Positions 1 to 11,636 of a stretch of DNA of 64,000 bases are shown piece by piece. How positions within the stretch are numbered: the stretch's first letter is position 1; every line of letters begins with the position of its first letter. Source of the stretch: Agroathelia rolfsii (Eukaryota; Basidiomycota; Agaricomycetes; Amylocorticiales; Amylocorticiaceae). Below the pieces are notes generated by a model, which saw only the letters and a program-made list of their open reading frames with translations, had not been told where the DNA came from and did not search any database. Made by a program: the position numbers and the translations under genes. The stretch covers positions 1,240,001 to 1,304,000 of the forward strand of contig JABRWF010000002.1 of NCBI GenBank assembly GCA_018343915.1. Direction: 5' to 3'.

Positions 1-551
1 CCAACATATGAATATGGTACAATGTGAAAAGAATAAGTCAGAAAGAAGATAAAAGCAAAGAAACCAAGAATCAATAAGCCGAGAAGAACCTCTGTGCAAA
101 ATAGGGAGGCCTTTCAGTGAGTTGTATGGAAGCCAGCGAGCGAGGGACAAATGGTGTTCCTTGACATAAGATACGCCGAACCGAATAAGCGCGACTTCCA
201 TGAGACAATCCCCATTTGGAGTTTTTGGAGAACTGTGGGAATATTATACAATAGGTAGCCGGAGCAAATACAACCACTGAAGTTGGTATGGGAGGTTGTT
301 TGCCCCTGGCTGAGAGAGCAGGCAGAATCTGTGTGAAGACGTCATTTGCTAGGAAATTCCGAAGCCCAAAATTAAGTTTTGGGAGGAGAGATGGCCCGAG
401 ACTGGCCCACGAATGAGAGAGATGCGGTGGTTATGAGTTGGTGCGATGGGTCCGTTTCATGTTCGCATGTCCTGCGGCAGCTAGGGAAACCGATAAGGTG
501 ATAGAAAGTAATGGAAAGTCGAAGAAAATCGCGGGGATAGAGATGCAGCAA

Positions 552-1067
552 TCACTGGACGTCCACCAGGAGATTGCGCTCCAAAATAAATTTCCCTTCT
601 TTGTATCTTTGTTGTTCCTCGTAAGCTCGGTCCTGCGGTAGTAGGCGGAGATTAGTGCCAGAAATAAGCAATAGGAACTCGATGGGGTTCTCACGTATTT
701 CCACCCGACTGTAGTACCGCACTTGATGCAGAAAATATCCCGCACAGTATGGTTGCCTGTTGTCATTTGGCGATCGTTGGCCTCGCCCTCAATGACATTG
801 ACTCTGTAGCATGAATGAGTTACGATATCCCTAATCATGAACATATTATGAATGCAGCGCTCACACAGCGTCAAACAAGTAAGCGCGGCCATGTTGGCCA
901 TTGAACGCCTGTTAATAACAGGAGATTAAGCTGCTGACTGAGAAGGAAGGCTCGGGGGAAGCGCATACCCTGGAGATCATTTGGTGGATGGTCGCCAGGT
1001 GAGTTCTGCATGTTGAGCATCCATAGATGCGCTCGCCATGAAGGTAACGACGATAAGACATGCCCAT
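552..1067 (-). CDS. Yippee-like zinc-binding protein (MOH1 family)
   Basis: Four exons on the minus strand (969-1067, 865-908, 695-803, 552-632) join to 333 nt and a 110-residue protein, the usual length of a Yippee protein. The two zinc-binding CxxC pairs are visible as CSTC near residue 17 and CIKC near residue 73. The family core motifs HGRAYLFDAVVNV and CGTTVGWKYD are present, and so is the C-terminal YKEGKFILE. Introns are 60-62 nt with GT/AG ends, and phases agree at every junction. The start was chosen because it is the first in-frame ATG before the conserved GERIYGCSTC segment. Yippee proteins are small proteins sharing a zinc fold with Mis18 and cereblon. The yeast member MOH1 is linked to stationary-phase survival, but no biochemical activity can be read here. 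Identity is secure; cellular role is not. Confidence 0.93.
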
Positions 1068-1552
1068 GGTGAATATGATGAGTAACGACTGTCTAGAAGG
1101 GCTACGAGGAGCTGTGGATGAGTGAACTGGGTCAAGTTAGGAGGCGTGGGGTGCAGGGCATTATATACTATCGCCGCTGCACGGTGACAGAGCACACAAT
1201 CGGCGTTTACCCAGCGCGGCCGGCACGCCGTACCGTCAGATTCACCCCACCCTCCATTCTCAGTCTGCTGCCAGTGTCCCCATTCATTTCTCATACCGCA
1301 GATATACCGTATGCATACGTGGAAAAGTTCTTCCACCACCCGTTGACTTACATGACCCGTTTCTTGGCAAGGACCGGGTGTACCATTACATGAAATCATG
1401 TCATTAAAGCGCTGTATTAGTCAGCATTTAATAGGCGGTCGTTGGATGATTCGATAACGACTCATGTCGCTAGAAGTCTGATCTAGACAACTAGGCATCT
1501 TCCTTGTGGAGGAAATGGTCCAATTATTCAACGAATAAAAATTAAAAAAGGA

Positions 1553-1655
1553 TGCTCGGCATGAGGATCGAACTCATGATCTCCGGATGACTCGTGGAAT
1601 CCACGCTCATATTTTAGTATGAGACCGGCGCTCTAACCAACTGAGCCAGCCAAGC
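1553..1655 (-). tRNA. Elongator tRNA-Met (CAT) with a 29-nt intron
   Basis: The minus strand folds as a tRNA. The acceptor arms GCTTGGC and GCCGAGC pair, with one G-T wobble. The D stem is GCTC/GAGC with loop AGTTGGTTA, and the T arm is ATGAG-TTCGATC-CTCAT. The discriminator base is A. The anticodon CAT lies at plus positions 1619-1621, and the intron (1589-1617) sits one base 3' of the anticodon, the canonical position. The mature tRNA is 74 nt. The anticodon stem CCGGT/TCCGG carries a T-T pair next to the loop, which I recall from other fungal elongator tRNA-Met genes. CCA is not encoded. A short T-rich stretch follows the gene and could serve as Pol III terminator. Confidence 0.95.
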
Positions 1656-2595
1656 TTGGTGATAGTGAATGTGTGCATACATAGATATATACGTTTTGGG
1701 TCGTTTGAGTGGTATAATGTTTTCGCTGAAACAATGGATATCCCTTCCCTCTCCATGATATTGTACTATTTTGTTCACAGAAGAGCTGATCGCGGTTTGA
1801 AAAACAACGGCATGAGAAATTATCATCTAAATATCTTTACCAGTCCACTGATAGTTTGACTCGAAGTCGAACATAGCATACTACTGTTAGAATGTGTGAT
1901 CCATGTGCTGGGTCACATGATTTTCTCTTTATATTTACGGTAGCTTACATTCTCGATCCGCATCCGTTTGACTAGGTACAACGATATACAAGTAGACAAG
2001 CGGAATATACTACTTCGTGTCGACCGCTGCTCATCATCGTCGCTCGTTGTATTTTCACAACTACTAGTAAGTTGATTAGCAGGTGAATAAGCTTACAGGC
2101 TACCTCTTTGAAGTCATGAGAGCTTGATTTTTAGGGCAACCGGCATGTCATTAGCAGATTAATCCCCTGGATGCAGGCTTGGCTAGTCTTTGCGCTGACT
2201 TCGATCGGAGCAAATTATGCAAATCAATCCCTGCTTTGTAGGTGCCAACAAAGTTAGGAGATTTAAGAAATAAAGACCCCGTATACCACGAAACGAGCGG
2301 TATTCCGACCATAATGATGGTTCAGAGGAATTAGCATAGCAAATCAGATTAAGAGATTGGAAGTTTGCACTCAGACTAAGGAGATCAGACGTCATCGCCA
2401 TTGCTTGAGTTCAAGGAGTGAGCAAGAGGAGCTCCAGTGCCATAGACGTCACCGGTCCGGGCTGATCCGGCAGCAAGTGCAAGCCATAAATAGGAATGCG
2501 ATTGATTGGGTCCTGTGAGATCATAGAGGGACCCTGTCTTTTAGAGAGAAGAGAGCTTGTCCAATTCCAGCCTTGTCTTCCTACCAACTCTTGCC
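1656..2595. other. Intergenic, no gene seen
   Basis: About 940 bases between the tRNA gene and the VHS-GAT gene. No reading frame with family motifs or a consistent splice pattern is visible on either strand. The last 150 bases are the likely promoter and 5' leader of the downstream gene. Confidence 0.5.
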
Positions 2596-4600
2596 ATGTC
2601 AGATTATGTTAAATTTGCTAAGAAGGTGCAAGCTGCACTCAACAATGAAAAGCCTCATGTCTGTTGTCCACATCTTGAACACCTAATTCGAATTGGCCTA
2701 CTAAATAAATGATTGTGGTCACTATGTATAGTCCTCTATAACTGACTGGATCGAGCGACTCACAGCGAATAACATCGAGCTCGAGTCATACGACGGGTTC
2801 GTCATATTCATCTCAAAGCTTCAGCTTGCTAATCCGCATCGTATCTTTTCAGCATACCTGAAATTGTCGAATCCGTAAATCTACAGCCGACCTCGGGGTA
2901 TGCACTGCAATCTATTCTGGGACCTACATGGTTTGTCTAATGTGTCACACAGAGCAGCAGAAGCATCTAGAGCCATTCGTAAGAAGCTTAAACATGCAGG
3001 ACCACATCAACAATACAGGGCCATTGTTGTAAGATCTTCGCCATTTATACCTCCTATCTCAACATAATAACCCATTGCGAATAGATCCTTAAGGCACTCG
3101 TAGACAACGGTGGACATAGATTCCAAAGTACGCTACTTTCAACACATATCTTTCATGTTCCAGGACACTAAATGGGCCCTTGCTGTACAAAGCCACGTTT
3201 GCCGATGGGCAGCTCACAGACGCTATTAAAAACATTGCGACGGACCCAACGGCCGATGCACAAGTCAAGAAGAAGATTCTGGCCGTTCTTGCATCTTGGC
3301 ACAACCAGTTCAAAGATGATCCATCGATGAGGCTTGTCGTGAATTTGTACAGACAATGCAAACCCGCAGAGCGTAGGTCGCTCCCAGTTGGCGATCTATC
3401 ACAATACCCGGTCGATGATGAATGGGAAAAGAAAAGGGCGGAAAAGGAAGAAGCCAAGAAGAAAGCTAAAGTCGAAAAGGAAGAGGCTAAAGAGAGACAA
3501 AGAAGGGAGGAAGAGGCTGCTCGTCAAAGACGAGAGCGTGAAAAGCAGGCGGCAAAGAACAGAGGGAAAAAGCGACCACCTTTCGACTTTGCCAGGGTGC
3601 GATTAACATTTTAGCCATATAAGTTATGGGATACTGATTAATGGAAGCAAATAGGAGAAGCCTCAAGTTCTCGAGTCCATTGCAAACGCTTCACAGGCCT
3701 CAAGTAATCTTGTTAATGCTATCACTGTAAGTGACGTTGAATTTGGCGCGAAACTTTTCTCAAAAGTATCACAGCTGGTCAATCCTCAAACAGATAGCAT
3801 TAAGACGAACGCCCGAGTACAAGAATGTCTCGAGAAGGCTAAACTTGTACGCAAGCAAGTAGTCCGCTATATCCAGGTGAGTAAGAAGCCATGTCTGATA
3901 AGAATATATCTGACTGACATTACGCAGCTCGTAGAAAACGAGGAAATTATTGGTACTCTAATCGAGACAAACGAACGGATCATGACAGCTTTGGAGATGT
4001 ATGACAAGGTAACTATCATAATTGATGCCAGTGTCCTTGTTATCATTTGCTAATGGGATCGGTATAGATATCGGCGCCTGAGCCAGCTACTGAGGAAGAC
4101 ATCACCAAGGGCCTCGCTGCAGCAAACATTGCTGCCACGCCTGGGGAAGTCGACAAACTTCAATCAAAACAACGAGAAGCCGTTGAACGTGCCGCCAAAG
4201 GAAGCGAAACAACTCGTGGAAAGGCCAAGGCATCCTATACCCATCCTGATCTACAAGACCTAGACTTTGATGTGCTGGGCGACGAGCACAGGTTGGATAT
4301 CTTATCCTTTGAAAAGTATATTTTTTCTAACATTTTGAGAACTGCTGCAGAAACCTTCCGCCGCCCTTAGAGCCACGAAGAGATAGTGATTCGGAAGAAC
4401 ATCGTGGCTCACTGTCGGACTATAGCGACTATGAATCGTCAGACGAGGAGTCACACAACAGAGCGTCTACTTCTACGCGCAACCGGCGACCTTATATCGA
4501 CGTATCGGATGAGAGTGGCGACGAACGTTATCCAATCGCAGGGTCCTCTCACCATGCACAGCTTGTTGATGCTGAAGATCCATTTGCGGATCCCTCTTAG
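2596..4600 (+). CDS. VHS-GAT domain endocytic adaptor (LSB5-like)
   Basis: Eleven exons (2596-2658, 2732-2796, 2853-2897, 2953-3028, 3085-3127, 3193-3596, 3655-3726, 3775-3876, 3928-4008, 4068-4291, 4351-4600) give 1425 nt and 474 residues with all phases matching. Residues 1-150 form a VHS domain, seen in SSITDWIERLTANN, ILKALVDNGGHRFQ and a segment ending in VNLY. A charged Lys/Glu coiled-coil linker follows (residues about 175-220). The segment LVNPQTDSIKTNARVQ to LIETNERIMTALEMYDK (about residues 255-330) is a GAT three-helix bundle. The acidic tail ends in DAEDPFADPS, a DPF motif of the kind bound by clathrin adaptors. In yeast LSB5 this domain order links ubiquitinated cargo and actin regulators at endocytic sites. 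GGA and HSE/STAM proteins are alternatives, but no SH3, UIM or GAE domain is present. Confidence 0.87.
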
Positions 4601-4814
4601 GGAGCAAAACTATGCTGCAGTAAAGAAGGAACACTTCGATTTTCTATGCCGTTTTGTATCATGTTAATACCGTTGCTCAATCTCTTCTTTGGATGTATCG
4701 TTTGTACTTGTAAAGAACGTGAAACCTGTATTAGTCTCTCTAGTACATGTAAATCTATCAGTTGTCTCATCCATTTACCAAGCATGACAGTTTGATGTAG
4801 TTGCATAGTAAGGA

Positions 4815-6460
4815 CTATACCCAGCGTATGATACTGTTCGATGAACCTCCCACCCAGAACGGCTTCAGCACAGTGGGCAAGTCCAACCCAATAGGCACAT
4901 CATTTTCAAACCGTGCACCGTTCTCGATCAACGCAACTATCAACCTTGGAATGGCGGCTGCTGTGCCGTTCAGAGTGTGGGCGAATGGGAGACCAGAAGA
5001 AGGTGACGATTCCGTCGTGGCATCGTCTTTCTTCTCTATAGGCTGGCAGCGGATGTGAAGCCGGCGGGCCTGGTAATCCGTGCAGTTAGAAGTAGATGAT
5101 ATTTCTCCCCATTTGCCACGACCAGGCATCCATGCCTCCATGTCAAACTTCCGGTAAGCAGACGCGCCTAGCTCCTCTGTGGGCATTTCAAGAACTCTAA
5201 AGGCACCAAAGGTTAAGTGATCAGGCCCAGAACTTTGAGCTGATCCGTAAAACTCACTTGAAGGGTATTCCCAAGCCCAAGAATATCTCCTTTTGCACTT
5301 GCAAAAGGTCGTGCATAAGCGCATCGCTAGCATCACCATGAGGGCTAGCAACCGCAAATAGTTCCACCTTGGTAAACTGATGAACACGGTATAGCCCGTG
5401 CGTGTCCGCGCCCCTAGCCCCGGCCTCAGCACGGAAAGAACGGCCTAGACCAACAAGCTTTGTCGGTAGCGATGATTGGGGTAGTATTTTGTTGGAGAAA
5501 TAACCCCCTAAGGGTATTTCGGCGGTTCCCGCCAACACTAGCTCGGAATTTGCGGACGGTATCGTTCCTGCGGGTGGTGAGATGTGATACATCTGAGAAA
5601 CTACGGTTTCGTCCCGGGGTTGGAAGCCACACCGGTAGGCAATGTCGGCTCGAACGACGTCGGGTGTCATGACTGGGGAGAAGCCATGTTTGATGGCGAT
5701 AGACATAGCATAATTGGTGAGTGCAAGCTCGAGAAGGGCGCCGTCTCCAGTGAGGTAGTACCAGCTCGAGCCTGTCGTTAGTGCGCCAGCCTCCAAGTCC
5801 AATAGACCGAGGGCGCGTCCAACGGTGACGTGATCCCTGGAAGCGTCAGGCGCGATCGGTTCAGGCCCGTATGAGGAGTGTAATTTGGCGTTACTCTCAG
5901 GGCCAATAGGTGTGGAGGGATGTGTATCATTGGGGATTGTAAGAGCCAGTCCAAAGAGTGTTTCCTCAATCCCAGACAGTTGTTCTTCCAGAGCAGCAAT
6001 TTCACCTTTGGCCTGCGTAGCTTCAGACATGTATCGTGTTTTGGCTTCGTTGTCTTTATTTGAAGCCGCCTTGCGGATATTTTCACCAATCGTTGAACGC
6101 AGGTTACGCTTTGCGTTGAGCTGAGCTGAGATATCCTTCTGCTGTGTGTAGAGCTGAGGTATGGAAGATAGTGCTTCTATACGTGTATGTGCTCTCCTGT
6201 TGCGTGCATTTTGTTCATGGTATTGTATGCGCTCCGAAATATCGCGAAAATTCAGACGGGGTTTTGGAAGAGCGGTAGACTGAGTTGGTAGGCGGCTATC
6301 CGACTTGGCCCGGGATGCATATTGGCGATAGCAGGGTACCCTAGATTCTTGACGAGATATATTTCATAAGACAGGATAAATTGCATCAAAAGATAGTAGA
6401 CGAACGGGCGTGCCAGTTGTGGAATAGACCAGCTCGCCGCAAGCAAGTCGCAGTGAGCAT
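4815..6460 (-). CDS. Seryl-tRNA synthetase, mitochondrial (class II)
   Basis: Three exons (6402-6460, 5258-6340, 4815-5196) give 1524 nt and 507 residues. The N-terminus is rich in Arg, Ser and Ala with few acidic residues, as expected for a mitochondrial presequence. The SerRS long antiparallel coiled-coil arm follows, from [15 protein letters not shown] to the [11 protein letters not shown] segment. Class II motif 2 is the region from [17 protein letters not shown] to HQFTKVELF. Motif 3 and the Ser-specific segment appear as [17 protein letters not shown]. The C-terminus carries [20 protein letters not shown] and ends in the PFWVG segment. The protein charges mitochondrial tRNA-Ser with serine. 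The first exon rests on a GTCTAC donor, weaker than the other sites; the rest is firm. It is transcribed divergently from the RFC gene. Confidence 0.93.
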
Positions 6461-6554
6461 TTCGGCGTGATGCGTGACGACGCGTCCAGTCACGGACGCG
6501 ACCTTGCCTGCCTTTCATAATAACTGGCACACAGCCGCTCATCAAGTCTTTCAG
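6461..6554. promoter_or_regulatory. Compact bidirectional promoter, SerRS / RFC subunit
   Basis: Only 94 bases separate the start codons of the divergent mitochondrial SerRS gene and the RFC subunit gene, so both promoters and both 5' leaders must overlap here or extend into the coding exons. The stretch contains CGTCA/TGACG-type repeats around 6470-6500, which could be bZIP sites. No TATA box is obvious. Confidence 0.55.
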
Positions 6555-7933
6555 ATGGCCTCTGGTTCCAAGGGAAAAGCACCAGCCAACGCAACAGACT
6601 CGTATGAGCTTCCATGGTGTGTTGATATGCCCGCTACCTATGCGATCGATGTTTAAACTTCTGCTGTTGCTCAATAGGGTAGAAAAGTACAGACCACACG
6701 TCCTGGACGACATCGTCGGTAATGCAGACACTATTGACCGCCTCAAAGTTATAGCCCAGAATGGGAACTGTCCACACATAATCATATCAGTACGCCCTTC
6801 GTGTCGGCCTGATAAGCGATATAGTTAGTCTGATACTATACTACCAGGGCTTGCCTGGCATAGGTAAAACAACCAGTATACATTGCTTAGCTCACCAACT
6901 CCTGGGAGATGCCTACAAAGAGGGCGTACTTGAACTTAACGCCTCTGATGAACGGTGTGCGAAGGCAGTTTATACCATTAAGGCAATGTCCTCAACTGTC
7001 TTTCTTCCAGGGGTATTGATGTCGTACGGAACAAAATCAAAGCCTTTGCACAAAAGAAAGTCACCCTTCCGCCCGGGAGACACAAGATTGTGATCCTTGA
7101 CGAGGCTGATAGCATGACTGCCGGGGCTCAGCAAGCCCTCAGACGAACGATGGAGATATTCTCCAACACCACTCGCTTCTGTCTCGCGTGCAACATGTCC
7201 AACAAAATAATCGAGCCCATACAATCTCGATGCGCCATCTTACGTTACACAAAATTGCGGGATGCCGAGATTCTGCAGAGATTATTGGAGATATGCGAGG
7301 CGGAGAAGGTCGAATACAATGATGACGGACTGTCAGCACTGATATTCACGTCGGAAGGCGACATGAGACAGGCTATCAACAATCTTCAGTCAACGCATGC
7401 CGGATTTGGATTCGTATCGGGCGACAATGTGTTTAAAGTGTGCGACCAGCCACATCCTATTGTCGTTCAGGCGATTGTCAGGCTGTGCCACCAAGGAGAC
7501 GTCGAGGGTGCTATGACACAATTAAATATGCTCTGGCAAGAGGGGTATAGCGCGGTGGATATCGTCACTACCATTTTCCGTGTTGTCAAGGTGTTTGACG
7601 AGTGAGTTTGTTTTGTCCCCTTCATTACTGTAACCATGCTCATGAAGTCATGTCAGATTACCTGAATATACAAAGTTGGAGTATATCAAGGTGAGATGGA
7701 TGAAATACAGTGACTACTTCAATATTTTTGACCTTTGTAATAATTTTTTTATATAGGAAATCGGCTTCACACACATGCGAGTGTTGGAAGGCGTTGGCAC
7801 TCTCATTCAATTGGCCGGCATGGTTGCTCGTCTATGCAAAATGGTATAAATTATCTTACAACATCTTGTCGCTTCACAAGCCATTGACACGACTTTCTAG
7901 AATGTAAAGCCAGAACTTTTCCGTTTGTCATGA
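6555..7933 (+). CDS. RFC4: Replication factor C small subunit (yeast Rfc4 / human RFC2 type)
   Basis: Seven exons (6555-6616, 6678-6789, 6848-6954, 7011-7601, 7657-7690, 7757-7843, 7901-7933) give 1026 nt and 341 residues, the normal size of a small RFC subunit. The RFC boxes are visible: [17 protein letters not shown] (box II), Walker [29 protein letters not shown], Walker [14 protein letters not shown], and the SRC box with TTRFCLACN and [24 protein letters not shown] and the tail [14 protein letters not shown] match yeast Rfc4 and human RFC2 rather than the other small subunits. RFC loads the PCNA clamp at primer-template junctions in the nucleus. The HIIIS segment before Walker A replaces the usual HLL(L/I)S, a conservative change. 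The start is the first in-frame ATG. Confidence 0.95.
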
Positions 7934-8284
7934 TCTTATCCCTTTCGCATTCTTCCAATTTCAATCTTCTTTTACATAAGAGACTTTTATATGGATGATT
8001 GTTGTACTTACAATGCAAGCAAGTTATAAAAGTAGATGACCATTCTTAATTGACGATACTTCATTATAGTATCATTAGTCAGTCGATCGGAAGCTTACCA
8101 AAGGGCTACGCGAGTATTGCAATCATTACAGGTGTTACTCACGTAAGACGTCAGTCATCAAGCGATAAAATGACTTGTCTTCTTCCTACTTCATCGACTC
8201 GAATGCGCCCACATACAGCAAGAATACGACTATTTACATAATTCTAAACCCCTCTTTTCCAGCGTCGAGCTTTCTCAACGCCTG

Positions 8285-9277
8285 ATGTCATCCCAAAACT
8301 TGGACACCCCCGTCGCACGTCGACTTGCATCCGTGAAAAACATCATTATCGTCCTCTCGGGCAAGGGCGGCGTCGGCAAATCCTCCGTCTCCGCCCAACT
8401 CGCTCTAAGCTTACACGCCTCCTCGTCGAATGCCAGGGTCGGCATCCTCGATGTTGATCTCACGGGTCCGTCGATTCCGCGCATGCTCGGTCTAGACGGT
8501 CACGGCGTGCATCAGAGCAGCGATGGCTGGGTGCCCGTCTACGCTGATGCAACAGAGAATGCGCAATCAGCAGCACCTGCGCGCTTGGCGTGCATGAGCG
8601 TCGGGTTCTTGCTCAAGAACAAAGGCGACTCGGTCGTCTGGCGCGGACCGAAGAAAAATGCGATGATCAGGCAGTTCTTGAGCGATGTGAGATGGGGAGA
8701 GTTGGATTATCTTGTGATTGATACGCCGCCTGGTAAGGCTTGATGCATTTTCCTACCTTTTTTGATTAATTGATGCTATTGATATTATGCCTTTTTCTCG
8801 CTATGTCATGTAGGAACATCCGACGAGCATTTATCACTGCTTGAACACCTTACGCCCGTGCACGACCGACTCTCAGCTATGATCGTCACAACACCACAAG
8901 CGGTTGCACTCATGGACGCTATGAAATGCCTCTCCTTCACGCGCGCCGTGAACCTGCCCGTACTAGGCCTAATCGAAAACATGAGCGGATACGTTTGTCC
9001 TTGCTGCGGTGAGGTAACTAATGTGTTCTCCACCGGTGGCGGCGAGGACATGGCACGCAAGGAAGGGCTAACCTTCCTTGGAAGTATGCCTGTCGACCCG
9101 GAGCTTGTGACGTTATTGGATGCTGCCGATGTGGAGAGGCCGGAAGGAGAGACTGATGGACAGGTAGAGGAGAGGGCGTTTCAGCTCGTACAGAAGTATC
9201 AGAAGACGTCGTCTTCTAAGTTGTTCACGGCGATTGTTCGACAAGTTTTGGAAAAGGTGGACAAGAAGGAATCATAG
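8285..9277 (+). CDS. CFD1: Cytosolic Fe-S cluster assembly scaffold CFD1 (NUBP2)
   Basis: Two exons (8285-8732, 8814-9277) with an 81-nt intron give 912 nt and 303 residues. It is a Mrp/NBP35-type P-loop ATPase: deviant Walker [10 protein letters not shown] near residue 26, the [15 protein letters not shown] segment, [23 protein letters not shown] and the nucleotide-switch segment [15 protein letters not shown]. The essential cluster-binding CPCC pair lies near residue 205, followed by STGGGEDMA. It lacks the N-terminal four-cysteine ferredoxin-like extension of NBP35, which identifies it as CFD1. With NBP35 it assembles [4Fe-4S] clusters for cytosolic and nuclear proteins. The C-terminus is slightly longer than in yeast and Lys-rich. 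Confidence 0.95.
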
Positions 9278-9508
9278 CAATCCTCTCATTGCTCTTGTTA
9301 TATGCATTATTTGATTGTTATACTAGTGTTTATGCCGCTAGCGCAGGCTTATCTTAGTTATTTTCTTTTTTCGGTCTTGTGTATTTTCCACGCAATTGAT
9401 CATTACGATCTGATATGTATCAATAGCATTATAGTTTATATAAATTGTACAGATTGAAGCAAACAAAGCCCCTATTATGTTACAGCACTACACGCATCAG
9501 CGCCGGAC

Positions 9509-10155
9509 TCAGTACTGGCTGTACTGGCCGCTCGCAGCGAGCCTAGTCTCGGCCTCCTGCTTGGCTAGAGAAAAATGAAAGTGGATCAGACGAACGCAGT
9601 CGCCAATGGGGCAAAAGCTTGGTACGTACCATGGTGCTTGGCCTTCTGAGCGTCGATAAAGTCGAGCTACATGAATCAGGAACATTATGCATCAGACGTG
9701 GTCTGGATGTGTATGCTAGAAAGCTAGTGTGCACTTACACCCTTGGTTTCGATCATACGGTCAATGAAGGCACCAGAGAAAGCAGCACTGGAATACGATC
9801 TGAGAAATTGCTGTGGAGCTGGATTCTAAGAAGGGGTACTTACAGGAGGTTCTTGGCCGTCTCATGGGAAGCAGGCTGACCGTTTTCAGCGCAGTGCTTT
9901 TGGTACGCCTTGGCGGCCTGATGACATGTATCGTCAGTATGTTGCATTTTGACGTCTAACTGTACGTATATGATACACACCTCAAAGGAGGCTGCAGCTG
10001 CAATCAATTCGTGTGACAGCTCGGCCTTGTGAACGCTGTGAACCTGTGCCAGATATAATGAATGTTAGAGGCGTTTAGATCTGACAACCTGGAGTATATT
10101 TGCATGCCTGCTGGTGGGCACGAGCGTGCTCGGAATCGTCGTCGTACCAGGTCAT
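9509..10155 (-). CDS. CipC-like small protein (DUF3759)
   Basis: Six exons (10108-10155, 9981-10043, 9844-9917, 9739-9787, 9630-9666, 9509-9564) give 327 nt and 108 residues. The start MTWYDDDSEHARAHQQ and the core HKAELSHELIAAAASFEAAKAY match the CipC / DUF3759 family, first described as a protein induced by the antibiotic concanamycin in Aspergillus. GAFIDRMIETKGLDFID and the C-terminal QEAETRLAASGQYSQY complete it. The protein is soluble, helical and cytosolic by appearance; its biochemical function is unknown. Intron 1 starts with GC instead of GT (10107-10106), and no GT donor in the region restores the frame. Its expression in the family is stress-related, but nothing regulatory is evident here. 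Confidence 0.88.
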
Positions 10156-10894
10156 GATGTATCGATTTGGGTGAAGAGGAGTGTAGAAGATGAGAGAAAG
10201 GTGAGACTGATGAGTAGCCAGAGTCGACGCAACCTAGGTCTTATATATGCGCGATAATTTATTCTTATTTGTTTTTGTTTATTTTATTGTTAACATAAGA
10301 TTGTCTTTAGTGATCTTGAAGCCCGAAAAAGGGGTGTCGAGAGGCTGACGGAAAAATCCAGGGGCCGATGCAGTGGCCTTGGGCTGTGGAGAGGCGGTAC
10401 TTGACTGGGGCGCATTTATCATGAGTTTGATCAGGATCGTGATCTCATCCACTGTCGCTCATCTCCGTATCCACAAAGCTAAGAGGGCTTGGACTCTTGT
10501 ATTAAGTACATGAAAAATCTGTATAGGGAATAGGAGCATTGATAATCATTAGACGCATCAGTTGTCCCATATGCGGTAGGTATCAAAATTCAGTCTATAT
10601 GGGCTGTAGATAGGACGTCATACCACTGACCCGTCTTGGCGGTCTGCGCTTTTCCACCGTGCGTGTGCGACGCTCCGCGGTGGCTGCACATGGGCTGAGC
10701 CACAACACATTACCATGGCATCGCGAGAGGGCTTGTTGGCAGTCCAGTCCGGGCTTCAGTCGGAGGGGCGGAACACAGCAAAACTCCTATCGAACAACTG
10801 ATCATCCATCTGGGACTGTGATGTAAAGTTGCTTATGCGTATGAAAATGGATTTGTCTGATTGATTACAACTTGAAGATTGGACGGTAAATAAA

Positions 10895-11430
10895 TCAAGG
10901 GTTGCCATAATTGAGGTGTCTACACCACATACATTTGCTCAGAAAGTAACAAGGTCTCCGCGGTCCCACAAAAGTGCTTCGTGCAATGGCCATGAGGACG
11001 CACGAGGATGGCGGCGGCTGCGCTATAGTTGCACCATCCAGTTGGTGCCATCCAAGGGCATGTTGCGGGCTCGGAGCGTCTGCGGCAGAGGTATCAACTA
11101 GCCGGTGTGGGAAGCAGGGACAAAATCGCTCGACGCCTCTCACAAGCTCTCGCAGGATTCTGCAACGCGAAGAAACGCAGAACACCTTCATCTTTACTTC
11201 ATAACCATCGAAAACGATAATATAACGACCGATATCGCCGTGCACAGTAGTAATAAGTAGTCAGACTGAGCTTACCGGAGCGCGGGCCGAAGCGACATAC
11301 GCGCCACCGTGCCACCGCCACCGAAGCATGGTGCAGCCACCCAATTGGGCTCGCTTGAGGGAACGAATCGTCGACCATCGTCGTCGCTGCTGACCTCGGC
11401 TTTGGTTTCCGCTGGTGCACCCATGGTCAT
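10895..11430 (-). CDS. Possible two-exon gene, unknown function
   Basis: A GC-rich stretch on the minus strand supports a two-exon model (11276-11430, 10895-11159) of 420 nt and 139 residues with a GTAAGC donor and matching phase. The N-terminal part begins MTMGAPAETKAEV and includes VPSSEPNWVAAPC. The second exon is Cys-, Pro- and Arg-rich. It lies head to head with the next gene, about 200 bp away, a common arrangement. I recognise no family. The second exon could instead enter at another acceptor in a different frame, so the C-terminal half is weakly supported. It could also be noncoding GC-rich promoter sequence. Confidence 0.33.
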
Positions 11431-11636
11431 GGCTACCGTCTCTTCGTGAAAAGGCCATTTCTGCTGTTCTTTGCCGGTTATTTGAACCCTTGCTGCAGTC
11501 TGTCGTCTACGACCCATCATCTTTCCAGCACCTGTGCAGAATCACCCATCAGCATCAATCACGACCCAACCCACCTCGAGTACTAACGAACTACCTAAGC
11601 TGCCAGCTTCGTGCCCCCCACAGAGCTGCATGAACG

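Noticed and set aside
3164..3192. Acceptor at 3163 for exon 6 of the VHS-GAT gene.
   Set aside because: It would leave a 36-nt intron and break the frame; the acceptor at 3192 gives a 65-nt intron and the expected FQTTFADG.
4801..6124. Plus-strand open frames over the SerRS gene.
   Set aside because: They are antisense to exons with clear class II synthetase motifs.
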